Part shown: positions 14,948-22,361 of the stretch, one piece after another
Layout: every line of letters begins with the position of its first letter
Position numbering within the stretch: position 1 is the first letter of the stretch
Assembly (NCBI GenBank): GCA_016292635.1
Contig: JAEDIC010000021.1
Coordinates: 1 to 32,238, forward strand
DNA length: 32,238 nt
From: Clostridia bacterium
GTDB taxonomy: Bacteria; Bacillota; Clostridia; Christensenellales; CAG-138
Direction of reading: 5' to 3'
Made by a program: the position numbers and the translations under genes
Notes under the pieces: model-generated
The model's input: only the letters and a program-made list of their open reading frames with translations
Database searches by the model: none
What the model was told of the DNA's origin: nothing

Positions 14948-16260
14948 TTGCTCAGCACCTCCTTTACGATGGCGATGGCCTTGTCAAGTCTGGCCTTGCT
15001 TACCTTTTCCGTGGCGCACCAGAGTATGCCTCCTTCAACGGGCAGGCCGCCAAGTATATCAGCGTCCGCAAGGGCGGAGAGGACCTCATCCGCCTTGGGC
15101 AGCTCGGTCACGAATTCATGGAAGAATTCGCCCTTATATTTAAGGGATACGCCAGGCAGAGCCGTGAGGCCTTCCGCCAGGTAATGGGCCTTTGCCATGG
15201 ACTGACGGGCGGCTTCCGCCATGCCGTCGGGGCCCATGGAGGCCATGTATACGCCCGCTGTAAGGGCGCAGAGGGCCTGATTGGAGCAGATGTTGCTGCT
15301 GGCCTTTTCGCGGCGTATATGCTGCTCACGGGCCTGCAGAGAGAGTACGAATGCCCTGTCTCCATTGGCGTCAACGGTTTCGCCAACGATGCGCCCGGGC
15401 AGCTTGCGCATATGCTTGGATGTGGTTGCCATATAGCCAAGGTAAGGGCCGCCGTAGCTCAGGGGCATACCCAAAGGCTGGCCCTCGCCCACGGCGATAT
15501 CCGCGCCGCATTCGGCGGGGGTCTTTATTATGGCAAGGGCAATGGGGTTGCAGCCCATTATGTACATCGCGCCCGATTGATGGACAAGCTGGCCGATGGC
15601 CTCGGCGTCTTCAAACTGGCCGTAAAAATTGGGCTGCTGAACATAGAAGGAGGCTACGTCTTCGGTGAGCATTTCCTTCAGGGCGTCCATGTCGGTTTTG
15701 CCGTCCCTGGCGGGCACTATGCGCAGCTCGTCATTGGTGCCGTAGCAATAGGTGCGCATGGTGCTTATGGTATCGGGATGGGCGGCGGCGGAAACCAAAG
15801 TTACACGGCGCTTCCTCTCCCTGCACATTGCGGCGGCTTCCGCAGCGGCGGTAGCTCCATCGTATACCGAGGCATTGGATACGTCCATGCCGGTAAGGGC
15901 GCATATCATGGTTTGAAACTCGAATATGGATTGGAGCACACCCTGGCTCATTTCAGCCTGATAGGGGGTGTATGCGGTAAGGAATTCTTCCTTTGCGGGA
16001 ATGTATTTTACTATGCTGGGAATGTAGTGGTCATAGGCGCCCGCGCCACGCAAAACCGTGGAAAATACCCGGTTTTTGCCGGCGATTTCGCCCATAGCTT
16101 CGCTTACTTCCAGTTCGCTCATGCCGGAAGGCAGGGAAAGCTGGCGGTCGAGATACATCTCGGTAGGCACGTCCCTGTAAAGATCGCGGTAATCTTCAAG
16201 GCCTATTGCCCTAAGCATCTCTTTGCGCTCTTCCCTTGTAGAAGGCACATAGCTTCCCAT
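14944..16260 (-). CDS. gcvPA: Glycine dehydrogenase (decarboxylating) subunit 1
   Basis: The 438-residue N-terminal half of the split P-protein. It starts MGSYVPSTREERKEML, the family's usual opening, and contains FLTAYTPYQAEMSQGVLQ, NASVYDGATAAAEAAAM and the C-terminal GGLPVEGGILWCATE. It lacks a PLP lysine, as expected, and forms the alpha2beta2 P-protein with GcvPB. GGAGGC precedes ATG 16260, which lies two bases after the gcvH stop; the overlap with gcvPB is four bases. Confidence 0.97.
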   Translation of the reverse strand: MGSYVPSTREERKEMLRAIGLEDYRDLYRDVPTEMYLDRQLSLPSGMSELEVSEAMGEIAGKNRVFSTVLRGAGAYDHYIPSIVKYIPAKEEFLTAYTPYQAEMSQGVLQSIFEFQTMICALTGMDVSNASVYDGATAAAEAAAMCRERKRRVTLVSAAAHPDTISTMRTYCYGTNDELRIVPARDGKTDMDALKEMLTEDVASFYVQQPNFYGQFEDAEAIGQLVHQSGAMYIMGCNPIALAIIKTPAECGADIAVGEGQPLGMPLSYGGPYLGYMATTSKHMRKLPGRIVGETVDANGDRAFVLSLQAREQHIRREKASSNICSNQALCALTAGVYMASMGPDGMAEAARQSMAKAHYLAEGLTALPGVSLKYKGEFFHEFVTELPKADEVLSALADADILGGLPVEGGILWCATEKVSKARLDKAIAIVKEVLSK

Positions 16261-16262
16261 GC

Positions 16263-16640
16263 TTAGGCCTCCTCAGCGCAGAATGCCTCGTAAGCGGCGG
16301 CGTCAAGAAGATCCTCGGTGGAGGTGATGCCGGATACCTTGATTATCCAGGAACCGTAGGGATCCGAATTGAGCATCTCGGGAGCATCCGCAAGGGCCTC
16401 GTTTACTTCGATTATTTCGCCGGAAACGGGAGATACCAGATCGGATACGGCCTTTACGGACTCAACATCGCCAAAAGCCGCGCCCATGTCAACGGAATCG
16501 CCAACGCCGGGCAGGTTGATGAAAACCACATCGCCCAGAGCGTCCTGCGCAAAGTCGCTTATGCCGATAACGGCAACATCGCCTTGCATTTTCACCCACT
16601 CGTGGGACTTGGAATACTTAAGTTCGGCGGGATAATTCAT
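16263..16640 (-). CDS. gcvH: Glycine cleavage H-protein (lipoyl carrier)
   Basis: A 125-residue GcvH. The lipoylated lysine is K63 in GDVESVKAVSDLVSPVSG, and the start LKYSKSHEWVKMQGDVAVIG is typical. It carries the aminomethyl intermediate between P- and T-proteins. Lipoate is probably supplied through the LplA encoded at the head of the locus. AGGAGG precedes ATG 16640. A gap of 183 bases, filled largely by a structured repeat, separates it from the preceding gcvT-glyA gene, whereas the other gcv genes are tightly packed. Confidence 0.97.
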   Translation of the reverse strand: MNYPAELKYSKSHEWVKMQGDVAVIGISDFAQDALGDVVFINLPGVGDSVDMGAAFGDVESVKAVSDLVSPVSGEIIEVNEALADAPEMLNSDPYGSWIIKVSGITSTEDLLDAAAYEAFCAEEA

Positions 16641-16707
16641 GTTGTTACCTCCTGAAATGATTTGTATGTTTTGTTTTGTTTTTGCTGTATGGGGAAATTA
16701 GAAGCAT

Positions 16708-16807
16708 AAGCCTTGGGCGGCAAGGGCTTCTTTGCATGGCTCCCCGGCTGTGCCGCAGGCGCAAGGGAGCCATGCAGCCCTTGAAAAAGTGGCGCAATGC
16801 CGCTTTA
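16708..16807. repeat. Dispersed structured repeat, copy C, inside the gcv operon
   Basis: This copy holds the 3' half of the repeat family: GCCTTG..CGGCAAGGG, then a long hairpin with perfect 10-base arms CATGGCTCCC (16735-16744) and GGGAGCCATG (16765-16774) around an inner TGTGCC/GGCGCA stem, then AAAGTGGC/GCCGCTTT around GCAAT. It occupies most of the 183-base gap between gcvT-glyA and gcvH. Confidence 0.8.
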
Positions 16808-16823
16808 GCAAAAATCCATTGCG

Positions 16824-19472
16824 TTATACTCCAAGGTTTTCAATAAGCCCGGCAAGGGCCGCCTCGAATTCCTTGCCCTTGAAGCAGTACTGCATTTCAA
16901 GATGCTCGGAGCGAAGTCTGGCAACATCCTCGCTTATGTCCTTGTTGCGCAGGATGCAGTCTGCCATGAGGGAGGCAAGCTTCTTGAAGTCATCAAAGGT
17001 GAAGCCGAAGCGTACCATCTCGCTTACGCCCATGCGCAGGGCGCCGGATGCGGTGAAGCCTTCCTCATCGGGTGTGGCCTGATAGTTTACGATAACGTTG
17101 TTCTGCTCAAGGCGCTCGGCAATTTCGGGGCCAATGCCGTAGCCAACGGATACGATCACCTGATGGGTTTCGGTGTAATCAATGGCGGGATCGCCGGCAA
17201 CGTTCAGTCCCTCGGCTTTAAGGCACTTCGCAAAGTGCTTAGCGCTGTCGATTATGGCCTTCTGATATTCGGCCTTGAACTGGTTCATTTCGTATGCCGC
17301 CATCAAGAGACCCAGCTGGCTGCCAAGGTGATGATTGGATACGCTGCCGGGGAACGCGCGGGACTCTATGGTTTCCCAGAGACCGTATTTCAGCTCGTCC
17401 TTTTTGTAGTTTACGCCGATAACGCCGCGCTGGGAGCCGAAGAAGGTCTTATGGGTGGAGCCGGTAACTATTTCGGCGCCCTCCTCAAAGGGCTTCTGGA
17501 AGGAATCGCCAATGAGACCCAGAACGTGTGCCATGTCGTACATGATGGTGGTGGGAATGCCCTGCTCGTCTACAAATTTGCGGATGGCGGCGACGGGCTC
17601 CTTGTGAAGAACCATGCTCTTGCCGAAGATGATAAGCTCGGGGCGATACTTTTCGATAACCTTTTTGGTCTCCTCAACGTCTATCTTGTAGGTATTGTCG
17701 GGGCAGACGGGGAAGTTTACGACGGCGGAGCGCTCAGTTACGGGATCAACGGCGATATAGTCCCTGAGGGCGCCCATGGGCTGGGCGGAAAGATGGCCGC
17801 CCTTGATTATATGGTTGTTCAGCACATAGCCCAAACGCTTTGCGTCGTGCTTGCGGTCCAGCCTGTTCTTCCAGTCCACAAGGGCGGAGAAGGTGGCGGC
17901 GTTGGACATCTGGCCGCTGATGACTCTGGTTTCAACCTCACGGCAGCCAAGGTACTGACGCATCTGCTCGACCAGATTCCGCTCAACCTCGTCAATAAAC
18001 TTAGTGCCCTGATAGTAGAATATATCGCTGTCGTAGAAGGATTTAACCTTCCTGTGCTCCGCATAGCGGAAGGCGGGGTCGGATGCGCAGAGCATCTGCA
18101 CAGCGCGGCTGGGTGTGTTTTCGGAGGGAATAAGGTTTATGCAGCGACGCTGACGCCAGAGGTGGTTATCCAGCGCCTTTTTGAGCAGCGCGGTGGCCTT
18201 GGGCATATTGTCCTCGGCGAATACGGCTTTTTCCGCTTCCTTGGGACGGTAAAGTATGGGGCGGGCAAAGGGAGGGGCGTCCACACGCATATGGTAGGGA
18301 GGGATGACTGCCTTAAGGCGCTTGCCGCGCACGTCAACCTCCACCACGTCGTCCTCAAGAATGTTGCAGTCTATATAGCTCATACCGATGGCACGCTTTG
18401 CGGTCTCATCCAGTATTTCGGTCTGAAGGCCCTCGCCCTCGGTCACATAGTAGGGCACCATGGTGCCGCTGGTTACCCAGCCCACCTGCTTTTCGCCCTG
18501 ATATACCGCCATGCCGCCGCGCATAACGCCCTTGTCCAGGAGGGTTATGGGCATTATCCTGCGAGGGAGAGCGGCGAGGTCGGAGAAGTCGCGGTTGTTT
18601 ACCCGCTTAAAGGCCTCATACTGCTTTGCGAGAAACTCGCGGCCAACGTAATCGCCCTTCTGGGGGGAGAAACTTACGGCAAAGCGCGCCAGAGACACTG
18701 CAAATATGGGCATGGGCACGCCGTTGGGGTCAAGGCCCATCTCATGACCGTAAAGGGGCATGCCGGCCTCGAGGCGCAGGGTATCACGGGCGCCAAGGCC
18801 CGCGGGCTTTGCGCCCAGCTCTATGAGGCGATTCCACATCCACTCCGCATCGGCGCTCTTTATGAATACCTCGTAGCCCAGAGGTTCGCCGGTGTAGCCG
18901 GTCTTGGCAATGAGAACCTTGCGGCCTTCCATGGTGAGGGTGTTCAGGGCGTTCTTGACAGGCTCTGTAAGGGCGGCGCCCCCTGCAAGCTCCATGAGCA
19001 TATCCTTGCTCTTGGGGCCCTGAACGGCTATGGAAGCATATTCTGCGGTTATGTTGGTTATGGTGCAGTCGTAATCCTTAAGGTATTTATTGAGATGAGC
19101 TATGTCCTTATCGGTGTTGGATGCGTTTACCACCAACAGCAGGCGGTCGTCTTCAAAACAATAGAGATATGCGTCGTCAATTGCGGAGCCATCCTCATCG
19201 GGAATTATGCAATACTGGGCCTTGTTCAGATCCAGTCCCATAACGTTGCTGCTTACAACATGCTGCAAAAACTTTATCCTGTCCGGACCTTCAATCAGGA
19301 GACGGCCCATGTGGGATACGTCAAAGAGGCTGCAGACATGGCGGGTGTAAAGGTGCTCCGCAACTATGCCCGTGGGATACTGGACGGGCATTTCCCATCC
19401 GCCGAAATCCACCATAGTGGCTCCGGAGCTTACGTGAATGTCGTAAAGTTGGGTGCGTTTCAGTTCGCCCAT
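16824..19472 (-). CDS. gcvT-glyA: GcvT-GlyA fusion: aminomethyltransferase plus serine hydroxymethyltransferase-like domain
   Basis: A single 882-residue frame joins two enzymes. Residues 1-385 are the glycine cleavage T-protein: TQLYDIHVSSGATMVDFGGW, SLFDVSHMG, the acidic DDAYLYC near D99/D100 expected at the folate site, TGYTGEPLGYEVFI and LGARDTLRLEAGMPLYGHE. Residues about 420-882 are an SHMT-like PLP enzyme: NLIPSEN (446-452), GGHLS (558-562), YDMAHVLGL (645-653) and the PLP lysine K675 in TGSTHKTFFGSQRG. The PLP loop is not the classical TTTTHKTLRGPRGG, so the second half belongs to a divergent branch. The fusion could use methylene-THF made by the T-protein directly for serine formation. 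ATG 19472 has AGGAGG at good spacing; the upstream reading to 19616 lies in the riboswitch terminator region. Confidence 0.9.
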   Translation of the reverse strand: MGELKRTQLYDIHVSSGATMVDFGGWEMPVQYPTGIVAEHLYTRHVCSLFDVSHMGRLLIEGPDRIKFLQHVVSSNVMGLDLNKAQYCIIPDEDGSAIDDAYLYCFEDDRLLLVVNASNTDKDIAHLNKYLKDYDCTITNITAEYASIAVQGPKSKDMLMELAGGAALTEPVKNALNTLTMEGRKVLIAKTGYTGEPLGYEVFIKSADAEWMWNRLIELGAKPAGLGARDTLRLEAGMPLYGHEMGLDPNGVPMPIFAVSLARFAVSFSPQKGDYVGREFLAKQYEAFKRVNNRDFSDLAALPRRIMPITLLDKGVMRGGMAVYQGEKQVGWVTSGTMVPYYVTEGEGLQTEILDETAKRAIGMSYIDCNILEDDVVEVDVRGKRLKAVIPPYHMRVDAPPFARPILYRPKEAEKAVFAEDNMPKATALLKKALDNHLWRQRRCINLIPSENTPSRAVQMLCASDPAFRYAEHRKVKSFYDSDIFYYQGTKFIDEVERNLVEQMRQYLGCREVETRVISGQMSNAATFSALVDWKNRLDRKHDAKRLGYVLNNHIIKGGHLSAQPMGALRDYIAVDPVTERSAVVNFPVCPDNTYKIDVEETKKVIEKYRPELIIFGKSMVLHKEPVAAIRKFVDEQGIPTTIMYDMAHVLGLIGDSFQKPFEEGAEIVTGSTHKTFFGSQRGVIGVNYKKDELKYGLWETIESRAFPGSVSNHHLGSQLGLLMAAYEMNQFKAEYQKAIIDSAKHFAKCLKAEGLNVAGDPAIDYTETHQVIVSVGYGIGPEIAERLEQNNVIVNYQATPDEEGFTASGALRMGVSEMVRFGFTFDDFKKLASLMADCILRNKDISEDVARLRSEHLEMQYCFKGKEFEAALAGLIENLGV

Positions 19473-19523
19473 AGTTTTCCTCCTGTTGGCTTTATTGTTT
19501 TTTGAGTTTTGGGTTATTAAACT

Positions 19524-19565
19524 AAAAAGGCACAAACCTCCGCTGTGACGGGAAATTTGTGCCTC
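19524..19565 (-). terminator. Terminator of the glycine riboswitch
   Basis: On the minus strand AGGCACAAA and TTTGTGCCT form a perfect 9-bp stem with an 18-base loop, followed by TTTTTAG. It lies between the aptamers and gcvT-glyA, as an expression platform should; binding of glycine presumably prevents it from forming. Confidence 0.85.
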
Positions 19566-19729
19566 TGTTTCGTTGCCTGAGAGATTCCCCGAGGTGTTGA
19601 TATGATCGGGTTGCACCTTTGGCGTGCCCTTAAGGCACTTTACAGAGTATCGTCATGACACGGTCCATTTGCCTGAGAGTTTTTGCGTGCCCCGTCGGCG
19701 CCGCCAGCAATGAGCGGTCTCTCCCGCGT
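19566..19729 (-). ncRNA. Tandem glycine riboswitch
   Basis: Two glycine aptamers are recognisable on the minus strand. Aptamer 1 runs from CGGGAGAGACCGC (19726-19714) to ACTCTCAGGCAAATGGACCG (19681-19662); aptamer 2 ends with AATCTCTCAGGCAACG (19586-19571). The paired CTCAGGCAAA/CTCAGGCAAC boxes are characteristic of the tandem class that activates gcv operons. It precedes a terminator and the gcvT-glyA gene. Confidence 0.93.
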
Positions 19730-19769
19730 CAATCATCCGATGTGATATTTAGTTTTATTTGTTTAATTA

Positions 19770-19799
19770 ATGTTACCATAACGAGGGGCGTTTTGGCAA
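19770..19799 (-). promoter_or_regulatory. Predicted promoter of the glycine riboswitch-gcv operon
   Basis: On the minus strand -35 TTGCCA (19799-19794), an 18-base spacer and -10 TAACAT (19775-19770) lie about 40 bases before the first aptamer. I see no typical terminator after lplA, so read-through from lplA may also feed the operon. Confidence 0.45.
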
Positions 19800-19866
19800 T
19801 GCCCCAAGACAATTTTTTGCGGGATACACGGCTTTTTTGTGCGGCGCAAGCTTTCCTGTGCCGCCG

Positions 19867-20832
19867 CTATATGCTGACCGTGCCGAGCCACCGGGACAGG
19901 TCTTCCGCGTCCTGTCCGCCCAGGGCGGATACGGCACGGGCCATGTCCATGTTGTTAAGACGGCAGCCGGTGAGGGCGGCGGGCAGGGCCAGTATCAGAG
20001 ATTCGTCCATGGCGTCGGACCAGGGCTGAACGTGGGTAATGCGACCATCAATTAAGGACAGCTCAAGCTCGATTTCCCCCCAGGGAAAACGGTTTGAAAG
20101 GGAAAGGTCAAAGGCGGGGGAAGCCCCCTTGTTCCACTCCCATGAGGAGTAGTTCGCTGCCTTTTTCGCAAGAATATCCTGATCCAGCGAAGATTCGCAT
20201 ATGGTGGAACAGTTGCCGTATTCCAGCACGAAGGAGCGAACCACCGCGTCCTTAAGAATATCGATGGTAAGGGTAGGGCGGTATTCGGTAAGGTTGGCCA
20301 CTCTTGAGCGGACGGAATCTATTCCCTTGGCGGCAAGTTTTGCCGGCGAAGGCACAAGATATTTGCCAAGGCTCGCCATATCCACATTTACAAGGAGGGT
20401 GCCATGGTGCAGGCCCGTTGTTTTTGATTTTTTGAAGGCGTTTCCGGAAAACTTTGCGCCGGATTCCGTAACTATGTCGTTGCGTCCGGTAAAGCCTGCG
20501 GCTATGCCAAGGCTGTTTACGGCAGAGATTATCACCCCAAGCTGCCGCTTAACGTCGTAGATTTCCAACGGGGCGATAAATGTAAAGTTCAGGTTGCCCA
20601 TATCGTGAAACACTGCGCCGCCGCCGGAGGAGCGCCGGGCAAGCCGCCCCCCATCCGCCTCAAGCATATCTATGCGGCATTCTTTCCAAGCATTCTGGTT
20701 TCTGCCAATAACCACGGTGTTTTTATTCTGCCAGAGATAAAGACAAACGCCCTCCTGGGTTTCAAAGAGCGTTTCTTCAAGGGCAAGGTTGTAGTATGGG
20801 TCTGTGGAGACTGTGTATATTATGCTGTTCAT
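19867..20832 (-). CDS. lplA: Lipoate-protein ligase A
   Basis: A 321-residue lipoate-protein ligase that activates lipoate with ATP and attaches it to carrier lysines. N-terminal DPYYNLALEETLF, the lipoate/ATP motif RRSSGGGAVFHDMGNLNF (66-83), the lysine-containing GAKFSGNAFKKSKTTGLHHG and a C-terminal accessory domain with WEWNKGASPAFDLSLSNRFPWG match LplA. The likely target is GcvH from the operon that follows in the same direction; GcvH is the only lipoyl protein encoded in the window. Start ATG 20832 has AGG upstream. The gene ends about 70 bases before the gcv promoter region. Confidence 0.94.
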   Translation of the reverse strand: MNSIIYTVSTDPYYNLALEETLFETQEGVCLYLWQNKNTVVIGRNQNAWKECRIDMLEADGGRLARRSSGGGAVFHDMGNLNFTFIAPLEIYDVKRQLGVIISAVNSLGIAAGFTGRNDIVTESGAKFSGNAFKKSKTTGLHHGTLLVNVDMASLGKYLVPSPAKLAAKGIDSVRSRVANLTEYRPTLTIDILKDAVVRSFVLEYGNCSTICESSLDQDILAKKAANYSSWEWNKGASPAFDLSLSNRFPWGEIELELSLIDGRITHVQPWSDAMDESLILALPAALTGCRLNNMDMARAVSALGGQDAEDLSRWLGTVSI

Positions 20833-20924
20833 ATGACCTCACGAGCAAAAGGAATGATGGGTTTTATTTTAGCGCATCCGAAAGAGGATGGCAATATAAA
20901 AGTCGGGGTATATGCTGCGTTTCG

Positions 20925-20953
20925 TTGCAGTAAAAAGCTTTGAATGATACAAT
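20925..20953 (+). promoter_or_regulatory. Predicted promoter of the LysR-family gene
   Basis: -35 TTGCAG (20925-20930), a 17-base spacer and -10 TACAAT (20948-20953) lie 54 bases before the ATG at 21008. This intergenic gap is shared with the divergent lplA. Confidence 0.6.
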
Positions 20954-21007
20954 TAACATATAAACAGCGGGAGGTATATTTGCCCGCCGAAAGGAAAACG
21001 CGTCACA

Positions 21008-21886
21008 ATGAACGTGCAGAAGCTTACTGTTTTGCTGGAGGCCCTGCGCTGCGGCAGCATTACAAAGGCAGCGGAGGAGATGGGCTATACACAGTCCGGC
21101 CTTACATATGCCATAAACAGCCTGGAAAACGAGCTGGGCTTTCCTCTGCTCATAAGGGATACGGGAGGAATTCACCTTTCAAAAGAGGGTAGGGAAATGC
21201 TGCCCGGCATTGAGGAGATGGTGGCCTGCGAAAGGCGCCTCGTGGAAAAGGCCAAGACCATACTGAACCGCAGGGGAAGGGTGCTGAGCGTGTGCGCCTA
21301 TCCCAGCGTATCCTCCACGCTGCTGCCCGGGATACTTGCGGATTTCAACAGGGATGAGCCGGATGTAAAGGTGAATATAATGGTGGGCAGCCGGGATGAA
21401 CTTATAAACTGGCTGCTGGACGGCACGGCGGACTTTGCCATTGGAGGGCAGGTAAAGCTTGCCGGCTTTGACTGGATGCCGCTGCTCAGAGACCCGGAGC
21501 TTGCCATATTGCCGGAGGATTTTCCAACTGAGGGCATGGAAGCCTTTCCTATGGAGGATTTTCACAAGCATCCGTTTATTCGCCCGGTATATTGGGCGGA
21601 TGAAGCGGAGATGGAGCGCCAGATAGAAGCATACGGCATCGAGCCACAGTTTATAGTGGAATCACCGGATAATGCGCCGGTGATAGTTATGGTTGAGCAG
21701 GGCATAGGTGTAAGCGCAATACCCAAGCTTACCATACCTTCATATGCCGTAAAAATAAAGACTCTGCCCCTGGAGCCGCCCTGCGGCAGGGTATTGGGGG
21801 TAAATTACAGGCAGGGCTGCATGGACGACCCCTGCGCCACGCGGTTTTTAAAGCACCTTAAAAGCTATGGGCGGGAGAATCTTTGA
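21008..21886 (+). CDS. LysR-family transcriptional regulator
   Basis: A 292-residue LTTR. The N-terminal winged HTH (residues 1-65) reads VLLEALRCGSITKAAEEMGY then QSGLTYAINSLENELGFPLL; the rest is a periplasmic-binding-like effector domain beginning near LSVCAYPSVSSTLLPGIL and including VIVMVEQGIGVSAIPKL, which is typical. The effector is unknown. It lies between lplA (divergent) and a short membrane ORF that has its own promoter-like sequence, so that ORF or lplA are candidate targets. The 3' region (21887-21950) contains two CCCATCA copies and two CAAAAAAGTTT copies of possible regulatory meaning. Confidence 0.92.
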   Translation: MNVQKLTVLLEALRCGSITKAAEEMGYTQSGLTYAINSLENELGFPLLIRDTGGIHLSKEGREMLPGIEEMVACERRLVEKAKTILNRRGRVLSVCAYPSVSSTLLPGILADFNRDEPDVKVNIMVGSRDELINWLLDGTADFAIGGQVKLAGFDWMPLLRDPELAILPEDFPTEGMEAFPMEDFHKHPFIRPVYWADEAEMERQIEAYGIEPQFIVESPDNAPVIVMVEQGIGVSAIPKLTIPSYAVKIKTLPLEPPCGRVLGVNYRQGCMDDPCATRFLKHLKSYGRENL

Positions 21887-21928
21887 TATCCCATCAAAAA
21901 AGTTTATGACCCCATCAGAATTACCCGT

Positions 21929-21957
21929 TTCTCAAAAAAGTTTTGGAATGGTATAGT
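21929..21957 (+). promoter_or_regulatory. Predicted extended -10 promoter of the 53-residue ORF
   Basis: -35-like TTCTCA (21929-21934), a 17-base spacer and TGGTATAGT (extended -10, ending 21957) lie 90 bases before the small ORF. The transcript would begin with a hairpin of about 45 bases (21974-22017). Confidence 0.5.
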
Positions 21958-21973
21958 ACATCCAGAAAGAGCA

Positions 21974-22017
21974 AAGCCCCTTTACCAAGCGGAGAGCCAG
22001 CCGCGGAAAGGGCCTGT
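21974..22017 (+). promoter_or_regulatory. Structured leader hairpin before the 53-residue ORF
   Basis: CCTTT pairs with AAAGG, closing an inner GCGG/CCGC stem. It lies between the predicted promoter and the ribosome site of the 22047 ORF. There is no T-run, so it is a leader structure rather than a terminator. Confidence 0.45.
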
Positions 22018-22046
22018 ATCATTAATAAAATCTGGAGGTATTTACA

Positions 22047-22208
22047 ATGTCCGAAAAACTGTTTCTTATCATTACCGGTGTTCTTGAGACCGTAGCCGCA
22101 TTGGGCCCCACTTTCTTTGGTCTGAATTTCGTCGTAGCCTTTATCGCAGGCGTTATCCCTCTGGCCGTGCTGCCTTTGATGCTTATCAATAAAAAGGTAA
22201 AGGCGTAG
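22047..22208 (+). CDS. 53-residue hydrophobic membrane miniprotein, unknown
   Basis: A short ORF starting MSEKLFLIITGVLETVAALG and ending LPLMLINKKVKA. It predicts two membrane helices (about residues 4-24 and 28-47) separated by a short turn, with a positive C-terminus. I do not recognise a family. Evidence that it is real: GGAGG eight bases before the ATG, an extended -10 promoter upstream, a strong terminator 30 bases downstream, and codon use (all five Ile codons ATC or ATT, none ATA) like the presumably highly expressed yedE and nifJ and unlike the flanking ATA-rich genes. It stands alone between a LysR regulator and ferritin. Confidence 0.72.
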   Translation: MSEKLFLIITGVLETVAALGPTFFGLNFVVAFIAGVIPLAVLPLMLINKKVKA

Positions 22209-22236
22209 TTTTATAAAAAGCGGCGACCCCCCGCCG

Positions 22237-22271
22237 CGATACCCGCCATTTCGGCGGGTATTTTCTTTTTT
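22237..22271 (+). terminator. Terminator of the 53-residue ORF
   Basis: ATACCCGCC and GGCGGGTAT form a 9-bp stem with a short loop, followed by TTTCTTTTTT. A second GC-rich inverted repeat (CGGCG/CGCCG) immediately precedes it. Confidence 0.85.
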
Positions 22272-22275
22272 CTGG

Positions 22276-22317
22276 GTGACAATGTCACGGAAGATGATTG
22301 TAATCCTGTGGTATAAT
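22276..22317 (+). promoter_or_regulatory. Ferritin promoter with upstream operator-like palindrome
   Basis: A perfect extended -10, TGGTATAAT (22309-22317), has no good -35. A perfect inverted repeat GTGACAATGTCAC (22276-22288) is centred about 42 bases before the expected transcription start, the place where an activator would substitute for the missing -35. Confidence 0.55.
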
Positions 22318-22361
22318 ATAATAAAATAATAAAATAAAGAAGAAAACGGAGGTTAGTTTGT

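Noticed and set aside
16902..19505. Very long open frame opposite gcvT-glyA, and others opposite typA, gcvP and nifJ
   Set aside because: Antisense shadows caused by GC-rich codon bias; the opposite strand encodes well-conserved enzymes with ribosome sites.
22276..22288. GTGACAATGTCAC as a CRP/FNR site
   Set aside because: GTGA and TCAC are separated by five bases, whereas the family consensus needs six; it is kept only as an unassigned palindrome.
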